Counted from the first letter of the stretch, positions 1-12,164 are shown. The stretch is DNA of 64,000 bases from Spongospora subterranea f. sp. subterranea (GCA_049724395.1 JAUGWO010000088.1:1-64000); one strand, 5' to 3'. The notes: a model not told the origin generated them from the sequence alone. Translations and numbers: made by a program.

Positions 1-3000
1 CATTTGCTCTTAAGGTTGCCCCTCAATACTTGATTGTGTCTGTTGTTTTGATTTTATGCTCGTTGACAGTTATTTGGTCTCTATGAGCATGTTCATTGAA
101 TAATAAGTGGGTTTTCAGCCATTGTATCTTAATGTGGTTTGCTGTGCACCAGCTTTGCAGCTTTGAACTCTCTGCCCTCAGTTGATTTTTTACTTCCCAT
201 TTGGTTGAATCTGTTGCCCATTGTGTGGTATCATCTACATAAACATTACTATTGACCGTTTCTATTGGTGCATCGTAGATATATATAATCCATAATAAGA
301 CGCTAATACTGGATCCTTGAGGGATTCCGTTCTCTTGATAATGCGGCTCTGTAATATTTTTCCTGTGGCACACGTGGAATATTCGCTTTGTCAACCATTG
401 GTCGATCAATAATATTAGGTATGAGTCTATTCCCATATTTCTCATCTTTCGTACTAGTAGTGTTCTCTGTACTCTGTCAAAGGCTTTCATAAAGTCATAT
501 ACAATTAGGGCGAATTGTTGTTCTTTAGCAGCTGCTAATCCTGCATTATGCAGCAATCTTAACAATGCATGCGTAGTACTATGAGCGGGTCTGCACCCGA
601 ATTGGTTATCAGGTATGTGCTTTTCCGCTTGGTGTCTTATTCTGTGTTCAATAATCCCTTCTACCAGTTTGGCTATATTAGGCAATAATGATATCGGTCT
701 ATATTCACCTGGTTTATCTTTAGGTAATGGTCTGATTTTCGCTATTTTCATATCTTGTGGGAAGTATCCTAAATCTATAATATCGTTATTAATTGAATTC
801 AGCAACGCGTATTTGTTCATATCATTTTTGCATAATTCTTTGATGAGACTATTCGGTATTCCATCAATTCCTCCTGCTGATTTCCTATTGGCCTTAACAA
901 CTGCCCTTTCTAGCTCTCTCAAAGTAATCTTTTCCGGTGGTTGAGAGATTCTCTCTTTCCATAGTTTTTCAATGAGTAGATCGTGTTCACGCTGTTCATG
1001 CTCATTGAGGTTAAGGTCTGCTTCGCTGTAGATTGCCTCAAAACTGTCAGCTATTTTTTCCGCTTCATCTTTTGCATCAACTTTCTGTGTTTCGTACTTT
1101 CGTCTCCGTTTGTTGGTTTTAGGACTTATCTTCTTTACCAGGCTCCATATTTTGGCTCCTGTTTCGTCCATACATGCCTGTTTAACTTCCGTTCTAAGGC
1201 TTGCATTTTTCGCTTTCTGAAATTGTTTCCTCAATGATATTTCCGCTTTTCGCATTTCGGTGTGCTGCCGTGCAATAAATTGCTGGCTTTTGCATTTCAG
1301 TATGGCTTCCTGGTGTTTGCGCTTGAGTTTATTTCGCAAGTTTAACGCAATTTTGAGTTTCGTGGTCCAGAATTTGCATCTATTCTGTCTAACATATTTG
1401 TGCTTAATGCTATTTTGCAATAGGTCAATGAAAGCTGTTAGTCCCATGTTCTTGCTTTCAACATTCTGCAGTTCCTCTTCTAACGCTTTCGTTGTCGCTC
1501 GTGTGTCAATTCGTTGTATTCTTTTACGGCTAGGGGGAATCCTTTGCGTCGATTTTCTTCTAATTGTAGTATCTATTGTTGTCGGTGAATGGTCACTGCC
1601 TAGCTCTGCGTGCACGTCCCATTGTAAGATCTCCTTTGCCATCTGTCGATTGGCAATGGTGATATCTAATGAGTTGTTTCCTCTTGTTGGGCGTTCCGGG
1701 TTGTTCATCAATTTGCATTCTTCCAATATGCTGTCTAGGTATTTGTGAGTTTCGTCATGGTGGATTCCAAACCGTCTATCTTTGGTGTTGAGGTCACCTG
1801 TTAGAAGTATCGGTTCATCTCGCATTTCTACGAATTTGCCGATTTGTTTCCAATATGTTTTTCTAGTATTTCGATCTATATCCGGTGGTATATATATGTG
1901 AATTAATATCATTTCACTATATATTTTTACTATTTGTGTCATGATTCCGTCGTTCCCAAACGTTTGTATTGCAGGAATGCGCATCACATCTACATTTACA
2001 TGGTCCCTCCAAAAAATTCCAGCTTGGGTGTACCGGTCATCGGCTTCGTGGTTTGGGAAATCGTCTACTTGGCGTCTATGGTGAAGTTCTGATATACATA
2101 TTACATCGACGCGGTTGGTGTTAGCAAATCGAGACAGTTCTTTTGATTTTTGTTCGCTTAGGGAGCAGGCGTTCCATTGAGCGATTTTTAAGCTCCTGGT
2201 TGTTCTTATTTTTTTGGTTTTGGTATTGGTTTTCATGAAATATTGAGTTATTTTCATCTGCCGTTTGTGTGTTTTAGTTCCGTTCAGGTTTTTGTCCGAT
2301 GTGTCTGCTATATTGTCTTCCTTGTTGTCTGGTTCTAGTATATTTCCGATCAATTTGGTGAGTTCGTAGTGGCTCATCTGGCTTGTTGGTGTCTGTTTTG
2401 AGGCTGTTTTTCGCGCTGTTTCATTGTCTGCAACTTCTTTGCATTGGCGCTCGCTGTTGGTAAGCCGTCTTTTATACTGCGTTTCAGTGCCGTCCTTATC
2501 TATCAGCAATGTTCGCTTTTTTGTGCAGATTTGTTTAGAGTGCGTTTGATGTTTTTCATATTTGGCACGTTGAGTGGGTTGGTCGTCGGAATCGTCGCAT
2601 GATCGGTGCCTTTTCGGATTTATGTTTTTATCGTGTCTCATCGTTTTGTCTAGCGATGGTTTTATCATAAATTGCTGTTTGGAATTATCATTTCTAACAT
2701 TTTGCGTTGCTGAGCTGTCTGTTTTGTTTGATAATTTGTACTGATCAATGTAAAGGTCGCATTTGTCTGGTGTCATCATACCGCTATTATTCCATTCACT
2801 AGCCGTTGTTTCTATAGGGAAAAGGGTCCCATAATGGTTCAAGTCTTGATGTCTCATTGGTGTTGATGGTTTCCCATGCTTGTGATGTAACAAGTAAATT
2901 GTTTTGGTCCATGGTGTTACATCACGTGACTTTGGTAACGTGTTCTCTATCCATTTCTGTATATCTGTTATGAGCGTTGGATTCGTCTGACTTACTACTA

Positions 3001-4490
3001 TTATGTTCATTTTAAATTTGTATGCAGCTATGGTGAGTTCGAACAACCCTCCCCATTGTCTATCGATACTCATTATATTCAGATATTCATCCAATCCTAT
3101 GCTGTCATTGTTTGGCAGCGATCCTATATAGGGTTTTAATTTTTTAGCAATGGTTCTTCCTTGCTCAGGATTTCTAGCGAATTCACATATTTCCTTTCGT
3201 AGGTTTTGCACTGTCATATTCGGGATCGCTCCTGATGCTCTGATCGCCTCGAAAGCGCAGTTTCCTATTCCGATGACATCTCTAAATACGTATTTCGTAT
3301 TCTTTATCTCCACCATGCATGATGTATGGAGTCCTTTGCTGTTTCCGCCACTGTATGGTGTTGATTGTTCCAGTGTTTTGTTTTCACTTGTTTTCCATAC
3401 TTTGCTGTTATTTGGTTTTTTCCCACGTTTTACATTCAACCACACCCTAATTGGAAACAATTTTACCATGTTCCAATTCCAGGTATCGAGTGATGCGAAG
3501 AATTGGTTGTCGCAGGGGACGGCATCTAATTTCGGGGTGCAATATAAGATCTTGGCCTTCCTGTATAATGAAACAAACCACAATCTGCCAGTCTTTGTGT
3601 ACTCCTTCTTTGAGAGCGACACTGGCACGTATAGTATGCCGATTCCCCTAATACAACGGCCTTTAGTCATCTGTGGGACGTTACTTATTGTGGATTCGTT
3701 CATTGTGCTGATATTATTTGTCACGTCTGCATTCATTATCCCTATGTAATTTTGTCGTAGTGTTGTCTTAATTGTTTTACTTTTGTCAGTATTATGTGTT
3801 TCATTAATGTTTTGTGTCCTCTTATGTGTGTTGCTCTTACTTCTGTGCGTTTGTATGTCATTATTATTAGGAGCATTATTCCGTGTTTTTGTTGTTGTCG
3901 TTCGCTTATGCTTCCACCAAAAAGTGCAATTACTTGGCGTGTATACTGTTCCTGTCAAAGTCTTGTTAATAGTTGTTGATGTTAATTGTGGCCCTTGTTT
4001 GGCCCTGTTAATGGGACCATATTTCGTCTTAACCAGTAGTTTCCACCAAATGACGGCATTGTACTTCCAGTATAGTTTCAGTGTCACTAGTGTTCCTTTT
4101 GGCCATTGCCACCTATAAATGGTTTTATTGTCAGATTGCCACCAATTAATGGTCGTGTTGTCAGTTTGCCACCAATAAATGGTGGTATTGTCGGATTGCC
4201 ACCAAAGAATGGTACTATTGTCGGATAGCCACCAGTAAATGGTAGTATTGTCGGTTGAGTCATTCATACAGCACCGACTTCTAATAATTTTTCTGTCAGT
4301 AAAGTACCGACTTCCAAAATATTTTCCGTCAGTGCAGGAATTGACAACAAGGACCTGTCCGCTCATCTCATACCAATGATAAGTATTCAATGAACGGCGA
4401 GAACAGCTTTTGACGGCTGTTCTAAAATTTGGCCCGCTCTGAAGACTCAGAGGAAATTGGGAGTGCAGCTGACACTTCAGAGTTCTAGTC
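1..4490 (-). mobile_element. Non-LTR retrotransposon (LINE) with OTU, APE endonuclease and RT domains
   Basis: Read on the minus strand, one long frame carries in order a region of short repeats, an OTU-type cysteine protease-like domain, an apurinic-type endonuclease and a reverse transcriptase. This order of endonuclease before RT defines an APE-class LINE. The element runs off the left edge of the window. Its upstream end abuts a Ty3 fossil on the opposite strand near 4.4-4.65 kb; I could not fix that junction or find a target-site duplication. The long uninterrupted frame suggests a fairly young copy, though it stops just inside the left edge. The clade (CR1/Jockey/I-like or other) cannot be assigned by eye. 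Confidence 0.9.
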
Positions 4491-4651
4491 ATCGTCAGGA
4501 AGACTACCCCGCCAGGCATCCCTAGACTGTCACCCTTGGTGCCAGCCGACTCCCCACCACCAGCAACACGATCGATCGCCGCCAGCATCTCGTCGATTCG
4601 TGACTTGCGCAGTTGATTGCGGAGTGACGGCACCAATCCCAATCCACCCAA
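23..4651 (-). CDS. LINE polyprotein: OTU-like protease, APE endonuclease, reverse transcriptase
   Basis: The open frame is about 1,540 codons; the true start is not clear and the first roughly 50 codons may belong to neighbouring DNA. An OTU-like domain at about 2815-3300 shows GIGNCAFEAIRASG (catalytic Cys context), an internal QWGGLFEL motif and HYGTLFP (His context). The APE endonuclease at about 1575-2195 keeps ISELH, LTGDLN and LGSDHSP, so its catalytic residues look intact. The RT at about 200-900 has KSAGGIDGIPN, the A-box DFMKAFDRV, GIPQGSS and the catalytic YVDD. After the thumb the frame reads TIKY, then a stop at 23-25, then GATLRAN in the same frame; the family normally reads KYLG here, so this looks like a nonsense change in an otherwise open copy. 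Confidence 0.85.
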   Translation of the reverse strand: MGGLGLVPSLRNQLRKSRIDEMLAAIDRVAGGGESAGTKGDSLGMPGGVVFLTMTRTLKCQLHSQFPLSLQSGPNFRTAVKSCSRRSLNTYHWYEMSGQVLVVNSCTDGKYFGSRYFTDRKIIRSRCCMNDSTDNTTIYWWLSDNSTILWWQSDNTTIYWWQTDNTTINWWQSDNKTIYRWQWPKGTLVTLKLYWKYNAVIWWKLLVKTKYGPINRAKQGPQLTSTTINKTLTGTVYTPSNCTFWWKHKRTTTTKTRNNAPNNNDIQTHRSKSNTHKRTQNINETHNTDKSKTIKTTLRQNYIGIMNADVTNNISTMNESTISNVPQMTKGRCIRGIGILYVPVSLSKKEYTKTGRLWFVSLYRKAKILYCTPKLDAVPCDNQFFASLDTWNWNMVKLFPIRVWLNVKRGKKPNNSKVWKTSENKTLEQSTPYSGGNSKGLHTSCMVEIKNTKYVFRDVIGIGNCAFEAIRASGAIPNMTVQNLRKEICEFARNPEQGRTIAKKLKPYIGSLPNNDSIGLDEYLNIMSIDRQWGGLFELTIAAYKFKMNIIVVSQTNPTLITDIQKWIENTLPKSRDVTPWTKTIYLLHHKHGKPSTPMRHQDLNHYGTLFPIETTASEWNNSGMMTPDKCDLYIDQYKLSNKTDSSATQNVRNDNSKQQFMIKPSLDKTMRHDKNINPKRHRSCDDSDDQPTQRAKYEKHQTHSKQICTKKRTLLIDKDGTETQYKRRLTNSERQCKEVADNETARKTASKQTPTSQMSHYELTKLIGNILEPDNKEDNIADTSDKNLNGTKTHKRQMKITQYFMKTNTKTKKIRTTRSLKIAQWNACSLSEQKSKELSRFANTNRVDVICISELHHRRQVDDFPNHEADDRYTQAGIFWRDHVNVDVMRIPAIQTFGNDGIMTQIVKIYSEMILIHIYIPPDIDRNTRKTYWKQIGKFVEMRDEPILLTGDLNTKDRRFGIHHDETHKYLDSILEECKLMNNPERPTRGNNSLDITIANRQMAKEILQWDVHAELGSDHSPTTIDTTIRRKSTQRIPPSRKRIQRIDTRATTKALEEELQNVESKNMGLTAFIDLLQNSIKHKYVRQNRCKFWTTKLKIALNLRNKLKRKHQEAILKCKSQQFIARQHTEMRKAEISLRKQFQKAKNASLRTEVKQACMDETGAKIWSLVKKISPKTNKRRRKYETQKVDAKDEAEKIADSFEAIYSEADLNLNEHEQREHDLLIEKLWKERISQPPEKITLRELERAVVKANRKSAGGIDGIPNSLIKELCKNDMNKYALLNSINNDIIDLGYFPQDMKIAKIRPLPKDKPGEYRPISLLPNIAKLVEGIIEHRIRHQAEKHIPDNQFGCRPAHSTTHALLRLLHNAGLAAAKEQQFALIVYDFMKAFDRVQRTLLVRKMRNMGIDSYLILLIDQWLTKRIFHVCHRKNITEPHYQENGIPQGSSISVLLWIIYIYDAPIETVNSNVYVDDTTQWATDSTKWEVKNQLRAESSKLQSWCTANHIKIQWLKTHLLFNEHAHRDQITVNEHKIKTTDTIKY
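4104..4255 (-). repeat. 30-base tandem repeat inside the LINE frame, about five copies
   Basis: About five degenerate copies of a 30-base unit. The unit length is a multiple of three, so the minus-strand frame reads a 10-residue repeat of the type NTTIYWWQSD, with Trp-Trp pairs conserved. It lies in the upstream part of the LINE, before the OTU domain. It could be an N-terminal repeat domain or a 5' untranslated promoter array that happens to be open. Confidence 0.8.
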
Positions 4652-7600
4652 CTACATTGTTTAATCGACAGTGGTGCGTCCTCTGCTTTTATCGACGCCA
4701 CATTTGCCGAACGAAACAGCATCCCTCTCGTCCGACTTCCTAGACCGTTATCTGTTGAAGTTATCGATGGTCGCAGACTCTCTTCTATTACCCATCGAAC
4801 ATTGCCACTACGACTAGAGATCTCGGGCATCAAATCATTGACCAGTCTTTATGTCATTGAACGGGCTTACTATCCCATTATACTGGGGATGTCATGGCTT
4901 CACGAACTAAACCCACAGATTGATTGGAAGGCCCGTACAATCACCCCCACGTTTTCCTATTACCGACAAGAGTGCCCACCTGTATACCGATAGGCCATGG
5001 CAACACAATATATATTCGGCAACAATGACATCGAAAGCGAATGCAGCCTTACTTCCCCACAAGTATGGCGAATTCCAGGACGTGTTCGAGAAGAAAAACG
5101 CTGACCGACTGCCCCCACATCGCACATATGATTGCGCCATCAACTTTAAAGAGGAGACTGGCCCGCTGCCATACAGGAAGGTCTACAAACTCGGCCAGAC
5201 CGAACAAAAAGTTTTGCGCCAGTACATCGAAGACAACCTCAAGAAAGGATTCATTCGCCACTCCAAATCACCGTTGGGATCACCAATACTCTTTGTAAAG
5301 AAGAAGGACAACAGCCTCCGACTGTGCGTCGACTACCGCGATGTCAACAATATAACCAAGAAGGAGCCTTATCCAATTCCTGCTATCCAAAATATTTTAG
5401 CCCAACTGTCTTCTGCCAAAATATTCACGAAGATCGATCTACGAGGCGCTTACAACCTACTCCGAATCAAGGACGGCGACGAGTGGAAGACTGCATGGTG
5501 TTGCAAATATGGAAATTTCGAGTATACGGTAATGCCGTTTGGGCTAATGAACGCTCCCGGTTATTTTCAGAGGTTGATGAACGACGTCCTCCGTGAATAC
5601 CTCGACAAATTTGTGGTTGTTTACCTCGACGACATTTTGATCTACTCGGAGAGCGCGCCGCAGCACGACGGTAATGTTCGATTAGTACTTTCCAAGTTGC
5701 GTTCAGCTGGTTTATTTGCAAAACTGGAAAAATGCGTGTTCGACGCTCAGGAAGTCGAATTCCTCGGTTATCTGGTCACCGACAGCAGCATCAAGATGGA
5801 CCCAAGTAAGGTGGAGACTATTCTCGATTGGGCGACACCTTCAACAGTCAAGGACGTCCAAAGTTTCCTAGGCTTTGCTAATTTCTACAGGGAGTTCATC
5901 GTAGATTTCGCCAAAATATCTTCACCTTTGACGTCTCTGACGAAAAAAGATCAACCATTTGGTTGGTCGGCCGCGGCCGAGTCCGCGTTCGTGACCCTGA
6001 AACGAGCGTTCACCACAGCGCCTGTTATGAAACATTTTGACCCTATCTTACCTATCATTATTGAGACCGATGCGTCAGACTTCGCCCTCGGCGCCGTGAT
6101 TTCGCAACCGCAAATGGACGGTAAATTACATCCTATTGCGTTCTATTCGAGAAAATTAACAGTTTCGGAATTGAACTACGATGTCCATGACAAAGAACTA
6201 CTCGCGATCGTGGTAGCGTTTCAAGTGTGGAGACATTTTTTAGAAGGAGCACAGCACAAAATCATCGTGTACAGCGACCACAAGAATTTGATTTATTTTA
6301 CCTCGTCCAAGACTCTCAGTCGCCGACAAGCTCGTTGGTCATTAATGCTCGCTGAATATCCGTTCGTCATCGTGCACCGACCTGATAGTCAATCAGGAAA
6401 ACCAGATGCGTTGTCGCGGCGTCCCGAATACGAAATTCAACCAACCGACCCTATCTGGAAGGTGCAGCGAAGATCTATACTTCAACCGGATCAGCTCTTA
6501 CCTACTCCTGCAGCTACATTATGTGCCACGATGATTAACCCTTCTCAATCGATCGAGGAGCGTATCAAACTTAACCAGCAGTCGGACACCTTCGTCCAGG
6601 ATATCATTTCAAGGCTTCCTGTGACAAGTTTTCGACTCGACAACGGCATCCTCTACAAAGAGCAATCGCTGGTAGTGGTGGGAGAAGATTGTAAACTGGA
6701 CATATTGAAGGCACGTCACGATGCCCCAGCGAGTGGTCATTTCGGTATTTCTAAGACACTTAACTCAGTACGACGTACCTACTGGTGGCCCGGAATGTCC
6801 AAGTATATTAAAAGGTATGTTATCTCCTGTGACACATGTGCTAGAGCAAAGTCCAGTCGCCATCAACCGCACGGTCTACTCTGCCCTTTACCGATCGCAG
6901 AGGACATTTGGCGCTCGATTACCATGGACTTCATTGTTCAATTGCCGAAGTCTCGGGGGCACGATTCTATCCTGGTGGTGGTAGATCGTTTCTCCAAAAT
7001 GAGCCATTTTATTCCTTGCACCGAATCGATAAATGGGGCAGGTCTCGCCGATTTGCTCTTGACGAATGTTTTCAAATTACATGGGTTGCCCGACGAGATC
7101 ATTTCCGATCGCGGACCCCAGTTCGTCTCGAAATTCTGGAAACACCTGTTCGCTCGCTTCAAGATTGATCGCAAACTGTCCTGATCGCGACACCCCCAGA
7201 CGGATGGGCAGACAGAAACACTAAATCAAGTGTTGGAACAGTACTTGCGCTGTTACATTAATTTCCAACAAAACAACTGGGTGGATTTGTTACCAGTTGC
7301 TGAATTCGCTGACAATAACGCAGAACATTCGGCGACAAAGATGACGCCATTTTATGCGATCTATGGTTCTCACCCCCGTTTCGACGACGCCACATCGTGT
7401 TCAGTTGCGACTCTTCCATCGGCTGATGAACGAGTAAACCACATCAATGAAGTTCGGATGTTCCTCAAGGCAGAACTACAACGCGCGGTTCGAGATATGA
7501 AACATTTCGCTGATAAGAAACGACTACCTCACCCGAACTACAAGGTTGGCGATAAGGTTTGGTTGAAATCGGAGGGTATTTCATCTGGCCGTCCTAGTTC

Positions 7601-8170
7601 TAAGCTGAGTAGTCGAAGATTTGGGCCGTACTCCATTACAGAGATGATCAACCCAGTGACCTACCGTTTATCCCTATCACATGACAGTCGGCTCCACAAC
7701 GCATTCCATGTTGCACTACTGTCCCCACACAAGGAGAACGAGATCCCAGAGCGCGTTCAATCTCCACCTCCGCCTATTATCCTTGACTCTGACCACAAGG
7801 ACCCATTATATATTGTCAATGAGGTACTGGACTCTCGTTGGTATAGAAATCAATTGCAGTATCTCCTCGATTGGGAAGGGTATCCGCCGTCAGAGCGATC
7901 GTGGGAGCCCGCACGTAACCTTGGTTCCACACCGGCCTTAAAGGAAACGATTCGTCGGTTTCATGTGGATTACCCGTCCAAGCCGGGCCCTGGCTTAAGG
8001 AGGGGGTGATGTTAGGAACACTCCCATATATTCCTAACATTCGCGGCTTCGCCGCAGTTCCGCCGCAGTTTTCCGACAAGAATGACCTCTGGCTGGTCAT
8101 TCTTGTCAACTCTTTGCTTCGCCTGTATTAATACACACGTGATTATATCAGAGGATCTGTTCGTCCCATA
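4640..8170 (+). mobile_element. Ty3/gypsy chromovirus fossil, 5'-truncated, with 3' LTR start
   Basis: LTR retrotransposon fossil on the plus strand. Parts in order: aspartic protease (about 4655-4960, LIDSGASSAFID), reverse transcriptase (about 5220-5800, with VVYLDDILIYS), RNase H (about 6050-6430), a zinc-binding and catalytic integrase (about 6690-7500), and a chromodomain at the end (about 7790-7960, with LDWEGYPPSERSWEP). A purine-rich tract precedes TGTTAGGAA at about 8009, the expected 3' LTR start. Gag and the 5' LTR are missing, where the LINE abuts. The internal region is otherwise nearly open with very few breaks, so the copy is relatively young but broken. Confidence 0.92.
8009..8170 (+). 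repeat. Probable start of the 3' LTR of the Ty3 fossil
   Basis: The LTR is inferred to begin at TGTTAGGAA, directly after a purine-rich tract that follows the chromodomain. A short inverted pair, TGTTAGGAA and TTCCTAACA, occurs within the first 35 bases. The 5' LTR is absent, so the 3' boundary cannot be fixed by comparison; the end given is only a guess. Confidence 0.5.
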
Positions 8171-8654
8171 ACATGTCAACGTTGCCTTCACTCTGGATTC
8201 GACGTATTTCACGGTCATTGATGGCCTAGATAATCTTCTGTTCCCATATCCAAGATACAAAGTTGCAGATTATGTGCTGGCTGTAAGTGGAGGGGTTGCT
8301 ATGGCAAGCATAAGGACAAAGGTGTACTACTTGTAATGGAATATCACGGATAATCAGAGGTCGGACATCTTCAATCCATTCGGTGCTCATAATGACTGCC
8401 GAAACTGGAAGGAACGCTGGAATTGATCCAACGTTGAAGTGTGCGGTGAACATTGTCGATTTGGTGGTGCTTTCTGAGACCCTACACTATATCCTCATTG
8501 CATTCACCAGCTTCCAACTTCCTCTGTGCGATTTATAAAACGACTTGGTTCTGCAACTGCGGACAACTCTCGACGAAAAACGCTAGCCTCGACGACGAAA
8601 GTAATCGACGAGTGAATTGAAATACAACCATGCAAAAAAAATAAATGCTGTCGC

Positions 8655-9090
8655 ACGATGGCGGTTCTCGGATTCCCTAGGAAAGGGCCTCACCAAATTG
8701 TCCGAGTTGTGAATCACTACGTGGATGAAGTTCGTGATCTGGTTATTAATAGTGTATCGACAGTTCACGTTTATCGGATGAGGTTTTTCGTCGATTCGTT
8801 GCTGGAGGTGACTGAAGAACTCGTGGCCCAGGTGGCTTTTGATGGCGAAGGTTACAATATGGACAAATTCTTAGAGGGTCGGTGGAACGAAAGTTCACTC
8901 TGTTATGAAGTTTTTTCGTAGTGTGGCAAGGTTTGACACAGCGAACAATTCATGGGAACCCCTCGTGACATTACATAATCAAGCTCCTGTTTTTGTTGTC
9001 AGAGAGCTAAAGAGATCAAAAGTCATGTTCTTTGCAAAGATGCTCAACTTCTACGCCACGAGTCGGGGGGAGGCAATATGGCGCTGATTA
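8655..9090 (+). mobile_element. Second Ty3/gypsy fragment: integrase tail and chromodomain-like end
   Basis: This piece reads as the end of a Ty3 polyprotein of a different lineage from the one just upstream. GPHQIVRVVNHYVDEVRDLV matches the post-integrase linker and FDTANNSWEPLVTLH matches the chromodomain-like WEP segment. It is a broken, truncated fossil. After it, the DNA holds sequence resembling an LTR; a similar CATGTATTATGAT / CATTGTATTATGAT motif recurs near 9.53 kb. Confidence 0.7.
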
Positions 9091-9099
9091 GCGCTTAGC

Positions 9100-12000
9100 G
9101 CCATGTATTATGATCATGGTGAGCCCGGGCGGAATTGTAATAAAAACATTGTCTATTGGCCTATCTGGTTTCCACAGCGGGTCCTCGCCCGCTGCTCTAG
9201 TAAACCGGTAGTTTCGCATACATACTTCTTGTGGCAGTTTCACGTCATGGTCTTGAATTCTTCATCAAGGGATAGAACCAGCAGGCGATGTAGCATGTCG
9301 CTCTTGATGATGTCGCCCACCATGCTGGACTTGACCGTGTTCTCGGGCTTGATCGCCCTGCTGGAATCATCAAGGCATTGACGTGCACTTATGAGTATTT
9401 CTGAGCATTGCAGCCTGCGTGCCCCCAGCGTAATTTTCATTTTCCACAATTGCCAGTTTGAAGCGATTCAGCGTGCATGTGGTCAGGTTATTCCTGTAGT
9501 TCTCCATCTTTGGCGGGCTTGGCCCATTGTATTATGATGACTGAAGGGATGAGGAGTGCCTCAAGTATCGAGACAATATCGAAATGAAGGTTATTGAGAC
9601 AAACACGGGCTTCATATACCGAGGAGATCACGTGGCAGATAGATCGGCACAATAGTAGTCTGCGCGGTCACCTGATCTATCACTGATTTAGGCTCTACAT
9701 ACCAACGTCTGCTCCAAGGAGAGCATCATTGCTTCATTGTTTTCAAAGTAAATGTCCCTCTAATATTCATATGTTTATCAACAGATCAAATAATTGGAGT
9801 TCTTTCAAAGTGAAACCGTTTGTTCGGCTTACAGCATTAGGAGAGGCCTGGAATCATAACAGTCTTTTGCAAGTGCTCGTCAGTCTGGAAGGTGGAGTCC
9901 ATCACCTACTTCATTGACAAAATGGACATGCACCGTTCTGCTGAGTCTGAAAGTTGGCAACATCTTTGTTTTTGGTTCCTATGGAGTGCATGTGGCATTC
10001 GCCAGGAGGTAAACTCCAAATGTTGACACATCTTTCTTCTCATGGGGAATCCGCCGGGACGCAGAGGCCACGGCGGATGTCGTTAACGCCCGATTCCAAC
10101 TGCAGTAATTTTATGGAACAGCAACACACTTTGAGGCGCATCCGTCCGTAAACATTCGCCCTGACGGGTTATGGGAGCAGTGGATCCGGGTTTTGCCGAA
10201 TTAGCGACCACATGTGCCAGGACAGAAATTTCGTTTTACAAAACATCAAGGTGACTTGAATCAAGCCTGAACCTTCAATCCCTTGATAACGTGTGAAGAT
10301 CAGAATAAAGGAAGGAAATTTCCGATTTCCGCATGATTTTCGGCCCCAAAATTCGATTTTCAGAGTCTGAAAACCCGCCGCGATCTTGGCAAATGAGGTG
10401 TCAAACGTGAAAGTCAGAAAAAGCAGTCGCTCGATTTTGTCCCGGAAAGTAGGCGCCCTAATTTCGGCGACAACTTTTCGATTATCTGTAGATTTGCTGT
10501 TTTGACAACAATATGCCCCGAGTATGAGAGCGAGCTCAGCTGTTATCAGACATCGACAGTTTGCTGCGACTATCAGCGATGCAGCCACAGGTATCGGGAT
10601 TCTAATCCGAAACGCGTCGCGAAAAGCAAGCAGCATCTGTTCCTGGAACACGATGAAATCAATTTGAGGCTTTCACGAGGTCGCGCCGTTTCAGAGCCCG
10701 GGAACGGAATTTTCAAAGGTTTTCTACGATGTTCTGTGGCAATAGTTCATCTGACATGGAGGTTGCATGCGACTGGATTATCGCGGGCTGTGTTCGGCAT
10801 AAGATGACCAATCAACGATGTCGGACTGCTGATGATGATCCCCATTTTCCGATAAACCCAATGTAGAAGCAGTGTGCTGTTCTCATGTTCGAAACCTTGC
10901 GCCCCGTTGCTCAATGGCGCAAAGAATTCCAACAAAAAGTAATACACTTCTAGTGATAACACGCAAAATGGATTATGGAAAGGCCAATTCAGCTGTGATG
11001 TTAACACTTGGCAGGACTGCAATTAACGAGGCAATCATATTATGTTTTTTTGCAACCTTGGCGGCAAGTTGGGACGAATGTTGAAACTTTTGTTGTTCTA
11101 ATTCCAGTTTGCGCTCTTCCAATAGAGCCAAACGGTCCGTTTCGCTATCTTGAACCAAGGGCAAGGCGCTCTTAAATGACAATGTCCCGTTCTAGCTTTT
11201 CGCGATCAACTCTTAGTTGATCCTGATAACACCCACTTGAAAGCAAAAGAAAACGATCTCCAAGAACTCGGGCTTGGCAGTCTGACTTCGAGAAGTGTTC
11301 TTCGTTTTGGGGCCACAATAATGCAATGAACGGGGTGATGTCGCGATTTTCACCTAAAAAATCACATCCGGAGAAGAGTTTAGATAAGAATCGATTTCAG
11401 GCCACTCCAGCACTGTGGACCTTCATAGATGAGACTTTTGTAGTGGAGGCGTTGGCGATCGATAAGTTTCCCTTTGCTACTGTAGCTTTCGAATATCCTT
11501 CACCAATCTCGTACGTGGAACAGGTCCTGTAGTTTTATTCAGACAATGACACTGGTGAGGAAGTGGTCGGACAGGCAGGTGCAGATAATGGACTTGGCAG
11601 TCCCTATCACCTTTTTGCTCTTCCCTGCCTATGGGGGCCTCAAACGGTCGTTCGATGTAGGTTTAATTGACGGATTCATCGTGACCTTCTGTTGCCAGAG
11701 TAGTGTAGATAGTAGATCATAGGGGGTCATCTTGCGATCTAGGTTTGAGGATTGTCGGGCAAGTACCGACCGGGTATATAGTCAACGCCACGTCCAATCT
11801 AACTTAACAATCATATGATGACTTGTTTTTATTGTTTTATATCAGCTAATGAATGATATCGCATATACATTTATCGGCAGGTGCGTCTAGAGGAGTGCAT
11901 AATTTGAAGGGGGAATATGGCGATATTCTGATCGTGTTCAATATGCTGTAATGCGTGTCGAAGAAGTTTGATGGGATGATCGCATTTGGACGGTCCATCA

Positions 12001-12160
12001 GCACATGGACCTGGCCAGATCCCAATATATATCAGCGAGACATAGCGTTATATGTTGGATATCAACTGACGGTGGTTGTTGCCTGAACCTTATTCGATTT
12101 GAGATCCCTGACTACAAACCGCCATTCCCCATATGTTAGGAATGTCCACGCTGCAGATAT
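9100..12160. other. Gene-poor stretch with no recognised gene
   Basis: I recognise no gene here. Protein-like open pieces on the minus strand are 9240-9449 (Leu/Ser-rich, no family seen) and 10973-11182, a charged heptad-like stretch (ALLEERKLELEQQKFQ) that would form a coiled coil and resembles C-terminal tails of some transposon-associated proteins. Neither has a clear start or flanking exons. Confidence 0.4.
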
Positions 12161-12164
12161 CGTA

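Noticed and set aside
3150-4118. Plus-strand frames of 60-200 codons within the LINE
   Set aside because: They are antisense to the long LINE frame that carries recognisable protease, endonuclease and RT motifs.
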